Shown one piece after another: positions 58,384-64,000 of a DNA stretch of 64,000 bases (position 1 is its first letter; every line of letters begins with the position of its first letter). The position numbers and the translations under genes are program-made. The notes under the pieces are model-generated. The model ran no database searches and was not told where the DNA came from. It worked only from the letters and a program-made list of their open reading frames with translations. The stretch comes from Sordariomycetes sp. S80-01Y (lineage: Eukaryota; Ascomycota; Sordariomycetes), in the NCBI GenBank assembly GCA_037042185.1, contig JAXQJY010000027.1:496001-560000 (forward strand). The letters run 5' to 3'.

Positions 58384-60012
58384 AAGGCATGATAAATGAT
58401 TGATGTCGGTCAGTTTAGATGCTTCAGCATGTGTCTGGCTGCCATGTATATATATGAGATGTATGAGAACCAGCCTCAGCAACCCAGTTCACCTTGAATG
58501 ACCCCGGAATCGTTGCTTGTTGTGTTGAGGGGACTTGTATGGCCTTTGGCTTTGTCGCCCTCGACGCCCTTCGTCGATGGTCTACAGGCGCCCCTTTGAG
58601 TGAAGCACGATACCACCATCATAGCTTCAGACGGCCATTTCTCTGCCTCTTGGAGCGAGGCCGCATGGATGACCCTAGTGTTTACTATTGGCGTTGATGT
58701 TGCTCGGCCCGGGAAGTTTCATTATTTCTGTGCTAATCAGGCTCCAGCTTGGCTCTGTTGGACTGCACAGATAGACCATTTGAAACAACCTTACTGTCCA
58801 CTCATCTTGTCGAGGCGGACATCAATATATCAACCAACTAGCACAATCTGGAAACTCCGCCTGCCAAGTTCGAGCGCCTAGTTGATTCTCATACTGTCTG
58901 GCAGTATGTAGTCGTGTCGAGTAGTGATTGTTGCCATTCTCGATGCTGGAGACTTGCGGTCCCTAGAACAAGGCACATTCAAGGGCACAGATTCCCTCTA
59001 GCAACATTCTAGCATGTTAGAAATCCCCCGCTGCAGGCCTGGCACACGGCTTCCGAGGTCCCATAGAACCCACCGGATGCTTGGATATCATCTAGTACTT
59101 GTGGCCAGAGACTAGATTAATTTAGCGGTGGAGTGCAGTGCGAGGAAGACAGGCTAAAAGGAGGCCACTATGTGACTTCACACGCCGAAAATGTGGACAC
59201 CAATACACCGCCAAGTAAACAAGCGCTGTATAGGCCTCGAATTTCATACAATATCCAGTTGCGCTTTAGCAAATGGTATTTAATCGGAGCTTCGATTGCG
59301 TCGCCGCTTGGGTTCCACAGCTTGCTGATGCTTACCTACACAATTACGCCTCTTAGAGTCCATGGGCTGTAACGTGGTGGGATATATATTGCATGGATTG
59401 GTACGTGTAAGAGGCGACTGCTTCAGGCACAATGTATTACTATAACTATCCAGAGAAGTCACCAATGTGATCGTAAGTGAGTAGTGGAGGCAGTTGTTCT
59501 CTAATCCACAGTATGCCAGAATATCGCCTGTACTCTGGGCTAGCAGAAACTGAGGGATGGAAATCCGAAGAGGCATTGGCTGAAGACGAAGGGAGGGGTT
59601 CATATAATCGTAAAGATTCAATCAGGAATTTGGACGAAGCCTCGTGACTGTTTTGGCAGTAGGTGCTGCAGAATCGAATTCAATGAGGCTCCGTCGCTGT
59701 GTGCTTCGTCAAATTACCTTCCGCCTGAAATATTCAATCCACGAAGATGGAAATCTTCCTCAACCGTGACGGTTACCCACTTGACATCATAGGGAGCTCT
59801 TATACACGAAAGCGTCATATTCCCGACTGATCCGGGCCGCCACGTCATGAGTGGAACACTAAGATCACGGACTTGAACGAGCAACATGAAAGGGTTTTCA
59901 GTGTACACACTATCTAGGGCAGTCGAGGTTGTAGAATCACGGTACCTACCAGAATCATTCTAATTCGCCGCAAAAGCCGTCTCTCGAGAATCTTCAACCC
60001 CAAAAAAACACT
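58384..60012. other. 1.6 kb gene-free stretch
   Basis: Between two plus-strand genes. It is AT-richer than the left part of the window. Open frames are short and lack domains. I looked for transposon ends or long repeats and saw none. Confidence 0.5.
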
Positions 60013-61290
60013 ATGGCCTACCATGTTACAGAAAACACAGCCTACCGCAAGACAAAATCTGAGATCAGAGACATAAACGCGCCCCCGGATCCCGTGGAGT
60101 ATGAAAACACCATCTATCAGAAGGGGCTTCACTATGAAAGACCCGGCCTTTCCTTCCAACCCACAACCTGGGAGGCTGATGCGAAGCAGCGCTTGTCCGC
60201 CGAATCAGCAGGCTACTTGATTGGGAACGCAGGGACCGGCGAGACAGCAGAGAAGAACCGCAAAGCATTTTCAAAATGGTCCATCTTGCCGTCGCGCTTA
60301 ACCAAGACGGGTGCCCTTCCTGCGCTGGCCACCCGCGTGCTCGACACGGATGTGCCTTTCCCCATCGCTGTGGCTCCAGTCGGTGTTCAGCGCATCTTCA
60401 ACCCAGAGGGGGAATTGGCGAGTGCGCGGGCTGCAGCATCAGAGAAGGTGCCCTATATCATGAGCACAGCAAGCAGCACTAGTATCGAGGACGTGGCAGA
60501 GGCCAACGGCGAGAATGGGGTGAGGTGGTTTCAGCTGTACTGGCCCGCAAACGAGCACAATGATATCACTGCCTCCATACTCCAAAGAGCAAAGAAAGCT
60601 GGATTTTCGGCACTCGTCGTTACCTTGGATACGTACATCTTGGGTTGGCGACCATCTGACATGGACAATGGCTACAATCCCTTCTTGCGCAGCGACAGTG
60701 TCGGGGTAGCCATAGGCTTTTCAGATCCCGTGTTTCGTTCGCACTTTAAATCCAGGCATGGCTGCGAAATTGAGGAGAACATGCATGCGGCAGCTGCCGA
60801 ATGGACGCGTACAGTCTTCCCTGGGTTGAGCCACAGCTGGGAGGACATTGAGTTCCTGAAGAAGCACTGGAACGGCCCCATCATACTGAAGGGAATTCAA
60901 ACTGTTTCCGACGCAAGAAAGTGCGTTGAGCTCGGGATGCAAGGCATTGTCGTCAGCAACCACGGCGGACGGCAGGTCGATGGTGGTGTGTCCAGTCTTG
61001 GAGTGCTTCCTGGCATTGTGGATGCCGTAGGCGACGAGCTGGATGTCTTCTTCGACTCAGGTATCCGCTGCGGTGCAGACATTGCCAAAGCACTGGCTCT
61101 CGGAGCCAAGATGTGTCTGATAGGAAGGCCGTATGTGTACGGGCTGGCGCTAGGAGGCGAACAGGGTGTGCGGCATGTACTCAAGAGTTTGCTTGGGGAA
61201 TTGGAGCTGACGCTGCACTTGGCTGGAATCCCCGGCGCAAGTCCCAGAACTCTGAACCGAGGTGTTCTGGTGCGAGAGGACCAGCTTTAG
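60013..61290 (+). CDS. FMN-dependent 2-hydroxyacid oxidase (lactate 2-monooxygenase-like)
   Basis: Single-exon frame, 425 residues. The FMN_dh family (PF01070) TIM barrel covers about 50-415. These enzymes oxidise L-2-hydroxyacids such as lactate to keto acids or, in lactate 2-monooxygenase, to acetate and CO2. Visible family motifs are PIAVAPVGVQ, MSTASSTSIEDVA, WFQLYWP, VVTLDTYILGWRPSD, IILKGIQTVSDA and GIVVSNHGGRQVDG, with catalytic His317 and Arg320. The GWRPxD loop after the TLDT motif favours the lactate 2-monooxygenase-like fungal branch over plant-type glycolate oxidase. There is no cytochrome b2 domain and no signal peptide; the C-terminus (REDQL) is not a peroxisomal SKL signal. It converges with the phosphatase gene. 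Confidence 0.92.
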   Translation: MAYHVTENTAYRKTKSEIRDINAPPDPVEYENTIYQKGLHYERPGLSFQPTTWEADAKQRLSAESAGYLIGNAGTGETAEKNRKAFSKWSILPSRLTKTGALPALATRVLDTDVPFPIAVAPVGVQRIFNPEGELASARAAASEKVPYIMSTASSTSIEDVAEANGENGVRWFQLYWPANEHNDITASILQRAKKAGFSALVVTLDTYILGWRPSDMDNGYNPFLRSDSVGVAIGFSDPVFRSHFKSRHGCEIEENMHAAAAEWTRTVFPGLSHSWEDIEFLKKHWNGPIILKGIQTVSDARKCVELGMQGIVVSNHGGRQVDGGVSSLGVLPGIVDAVGDELDVFFDSGIRCGADIAKALALGAKMCLIGRPYVYGLALGGEQGVRHVLKSLLGELELTLHLAGIPGASPRTLNRGVLVREDQL

Positions 61291-61578
61291 TTGGCTCCAT
61301 ACACATATTGAACCGTCGCAGTTTGTAGCTACGATATGGGAACTCACGTGCGCGGATGGTAGTGAACATCTTGTACACAAGGCCGTAATCTCAAGAATAT
61401 CTGTCTTACTCATTCGTCTAAGACTGGAATGGTGATAAGACAGTTCAGCTCCATTACCAGAATCTGTGAGCTTGATAGCGTCTGATACCTCTGGCCCTAA
61501 GAGTGATTGAGAGCAATTCAAACCCACAGTGTTTCTTTTTCGGTAGACTTGCACAATACGTCCTGAAACGCCCGGGCT

Positions 61579-62207
61579 TTAGTCCAGACCAGGACAGCTC
61601 TCAGAAGTCTTATCTGAGATGTCTTCGTAAGGGGGAGCAAGTGTCCAGATCAAGTCGAATCGATCGTCTGGATAGTTCTTTACGTCATCTGCCCCGATCT
61701 CTTCCGCGATGTTGTTCATCTGGCCATGCTGCCAGCTTTGGCATACCGGTCAGTAAATGTTACTGATGCTGTGATTAGGCAACATGACGTACCTTATGAG
61801 GATGTTACCATTCCCCTTGTAGTCGTGCACAACATCAGAAACACACTCACTGTCATCGCGGTCACAGGACACGTCGACAGTAAGCCCCAGGTCGTTTGCC
61901 AAAGGTAGGACGGTGTCGTATGGGCGCTTGCGCTTGCCATCTGGGGTCGCGTCAAAATCAGTTCTCATAGCGAGGATCCTGTCCCGCAAAGGCGAGACTA
62001 ACTCTCTTTGTACTCTTGGGCCATGATGTGCCCGATGTTGTACTGGGAGCCAGCCCCGAACACACTTCGGATGCACTGGGCGCGTTGCACGCCTTCCGGG
62101 CTTAAGCCAACACTGTCGTCTTCTGGCTTTTCTCCATGGCGAATCATGTATACAGTAGGCTCACATACTGCCAGAGCGACAAGACTGAGTAAAGCAATGG
62201 ATCTCAT
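61579..62207 (-). CDS. secreted histidine phosphatase (phosphoglycerate mutase-like)
   Basis: Spliced model complement(join(61579..61735, 61793..61940, 62003..62207)), 169 residues, introns 62 and 57 bases. The start MRSIALLSLVALAVC is a signal peptide. The catalytic RHG motif is at residues 23-25 (YMIRHGEKPED) and the second active-site His is at 121 (WQHGQM), recovered only by splicing. Other family blocks are GLSPEGVQRAQC, PYDTVLPLANDLGL, and the C-terminal YPDDRFDLIWT...SESCPGLD, which recur in small fungal secreted members of the family. Substrate unknown; a phosphatase acting outside the cell or in the secretory path is inferred. The first donor is GTTAGT, slightly off consensus, but both joins give intact family motifs. 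Confidence 0.87.
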
Positions 62208-63665
62208 GGTGCACGAAGAGTTCTGGGCCGGTGATTGACGCCTCGACGCTAAACTCTTCGTCATTTGGCATGCGTTGGTGAGAATATTTATACCCTCGAC
62301 TTTCACCGTCTCCAATCCAAAAAAGGCCAAGAATATTCGGAAAATACGGCATTATCGCGCCAGACTAGAGTAAGTCAACATGCAGCCCTGGAATAATCAC
62401 TCTATAGAGACCCCACGTGCAATGCTCGAGCACTATTACTTGCTCCCCTCACCGTTATGCTTGACAACACCACCCTCTCTCGGCTGCAATTGACGGGGAA
62501 GAAGATTCCTAGAACCTACCTCTTAGGGTATCTTGTTGAATTTTCTTCGGAAAGAACGGCAGAAGATTCATCGCCAGAACAGAGCCAGTCACCGTTCGCA
62601 CTGCACGTGCCGCTGAAGGCCTGCCTGCCTGTGGATTCGCGGGTCAGCTTCGAGACAGAAAGATAGGTCGCCACAATGTACTTTTGCCAACTGTGCCTCG
62701 ATATTTATATGTGATCAAAGCGGCACAGAGATTGTGAAAGCTCCGAATCAAGTCAGGCGTGGACAGCCGGATAGATCAAGATATGAGCCGCAGCGTAGGT
62801 GCAGATGTCCTACTCGCAGATAAATGTTGCTTGTGTACAGGAATATAGGAGAGGTCATTCTAGAAGGCTAACGGATCTTCTGCGATATTGATTGTATATT
62901 GCATCGCATATAGAATCGCAGAATTGCCCAGGAGGGGTCTCAGTCGGGCAACGCCTCTGGAGTTTATGCAAGTACACTCAAAACCGTAGGAATTTTGCGC
63001 TGATGGGTGATTCCTTATGGATTTATCGCTGAGATAAAAATTTTACTCAATGATCGTAATGTGATAAATTGCCCCATTGGTACCGCTACACTATAGGCGC
63101 AAGCAACTGTTGTTCCTCGGAACAATTCGTGCCTCGACCCTCTGAGCCTGCTTTCCTTTGGGATTCCACCACTCTTAGGTCGATTGATTATGCAAGAGTA
63201 ACACGTATCCGCGATATAGTCAGAGCCGGTTTGGTCGGAGCCTGAGTCCTCTAACTTTGCTCGTCGCTTGCTGCGCTCACTTGTGGGATTGGGCAACCTG
63301 TAGATGTAACCAGGAACCAATCCTCTTCTTTGATTTTCCGGTCAGTATGCCCATACTAAATATTAAAAGTAGTAACGCCGAATCTTCCGAGGAGTGAAAT
63401 AAACACCCCCAAGCCACCTCTTGCTCCACCTGTCTGCATAGTGAGGTCGGAACTGATTACATAGATCGACTACCAGCTTCGACGAAACGGGTCACTTCCG
63501 TTGACGTCTGTGGGTCATAGTGATGGCGGCAATCACCATTGGCGTCGCGATCTAACCATCTCTTATTTGTGCTCTATACGTGGGACAGTCTCCTCTGGAG
63601 GGTATCTTAACAACATGTCTTGCTCGATTTCGCCAGTATTTGTCTATGTACACAGAAAGACTAGC
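62208..63665. other. 1.5 kb gene-free stretch
   Basis: AT-rich region between the phosphatase start and the permease 3' end. A TATTGATTGTATATTGCAT-like AT patch lies near 62886-62905. Short frames (such as 62457-62666 plus and 63015-63320 minus) have no domain. No gene is supported. Confidence 0.5.
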
Positions 63666-64000
63666 TTATTTCGACTTTGCGAACAGCTTCTTCCAACTTG
63701 AAGATGCGGTTCCAGCAGACTCCACATCAGTGTGCGTCGTGGATGCCTCAAGGACATCATCAGGGCTATACACCAAGTTGATCTCTTCAACCGGAATAAG
63801 CCAGCCATCGCCACGTCCGACTGTGAATTTGTGCCCAAAGAACAACACAACAAAAAGAAGTGTCCCAATGTAAGCTGTCAGGAAGTCCGACACATTCCAC
63901 TCCGAGGGGAAGAAGACGTAGAATCCGTTGAGAAGGCCAACGACAACTGAGAAGACGATGCAAACGTATGCACCAGCCTTTCCGCATATTGACTGGTAAG
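63666..64000 (-). CDS. amino-acid permease, C-terminal part (cut by window edge)
   Basis: Minus-strand frame ending at 63666 and running off the right edge. The readable part holds the last two membrane segments of an amino-acid permease of the APC superfamily (PF00324/PF13520 type): GAYVCIVFSVVVGLLNGFYVFFPSEW, then DFLTAYIGTLLFVVLFFGHKF, followed by a cytosolic tail with the family's PVEEINL block and ending SSSWKKLFAKSK. The spacing of the two segments and the DFLTAYIG motif are typical of fungal general or specific amino-acid permeases at the plasma membrane. Substrate specificity cannot be told from this part. An intron boundary may lie close to the edge (AG followed by TCAATATGC at about 63992). 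Confidence 0.8.
   Translation of the reverse strand, partial: YQSICGKAGAYVCIVFSVVVGLLNGFYVFFPSEWNVSDFLTAYIGTLLFVVLFFGHKFTVGRGDGWLIPVEEINLVYSPDDVLEASTTHTDVESAGTASSSWKKLFAKSK

Noticed and set aside
52694-63665. Secondary-metabolite cluster around the FAD/BBE oxidase
   Set aside because: No polyketide synthase, peptide synthetase, terpene cyclase, P450 or cluster regulator lies nearby, so the oxidase alone does not support a cluster.

Overview
The window is nuclear DNA of a filamentous ascomycete (Pezizomycotina, most likely a Sordariomycete). The evidence is short introns of about 47-210 bases with GTANGT-type donors and CTAAC-like branch sites, two Zn2Cys6 regulators, a Pth11-like receptor, and fungal forms of Spt8, Pex16, Brr6/Brl1, Iws1, an SR-protein kinase, Lunapark, a GRIP golgin and an RBR ubiquitin ligase. 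I see no tRNA, rRNA, CRISPR array or intact transposon. Gene models below are spliced by hand; each coding sum was checked to be a multiple of three.

Left part (1-25 kb): a Zn2Cys6 factor whose zinc cluster is assembled through a 4-base exon; a disordered hydrophilic protein of the stress/conidiation kind; an unrecognised conserved-looking 627-residue protein; a decayed sulfotransferase-like relic; an NFX1-type RNA helicase of the Hrr1/SAD-3/ZNFX1 group (RNA silencing); the SAGA subunit Spt8; an unrecognised disordered basic protein; a small Cys-rich protein; and a polyglutamine C2H2 factor with a 3.9 kb gene-free upstream region rich in simple repeats.

Middle (29-51.5 kb) is compact core-genome housekeeping: Pex16 (peroxisome membrane), a NirA-like Zn2Cys6 factor, the Brr6/Brl1 nuclear-envelope protein divergent from Iws1, an SRPK-type kinase with a long first intron and probably two start exons, Lunapark divergent from an Imh1-like golgin, and an RBR E3 ligase.

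Right part (51.5-64 kb) looks more accessory, with longer gene-free stretches and genes for secreted or membrane metabolic proteins: a secreted FAD/BBE oxidase, a Pth11-like seven-TM receptor, an FMN 2-hydroxyacid oxidase, a secreted histidine phosphatase-like protein, and the C-terminal end of an amino-acid permease cut by the window edge. They do not form a recognisable biosynthetic cluster.

No clearly new multi-gene system is visible. The best leads are the microexon in the zinc cluster, the two-start kinase locus, in-frame stop-free introns in Pex16 and the Pth11-like gene, the single-locus silencing helicase, and the small Cys-rich protein.
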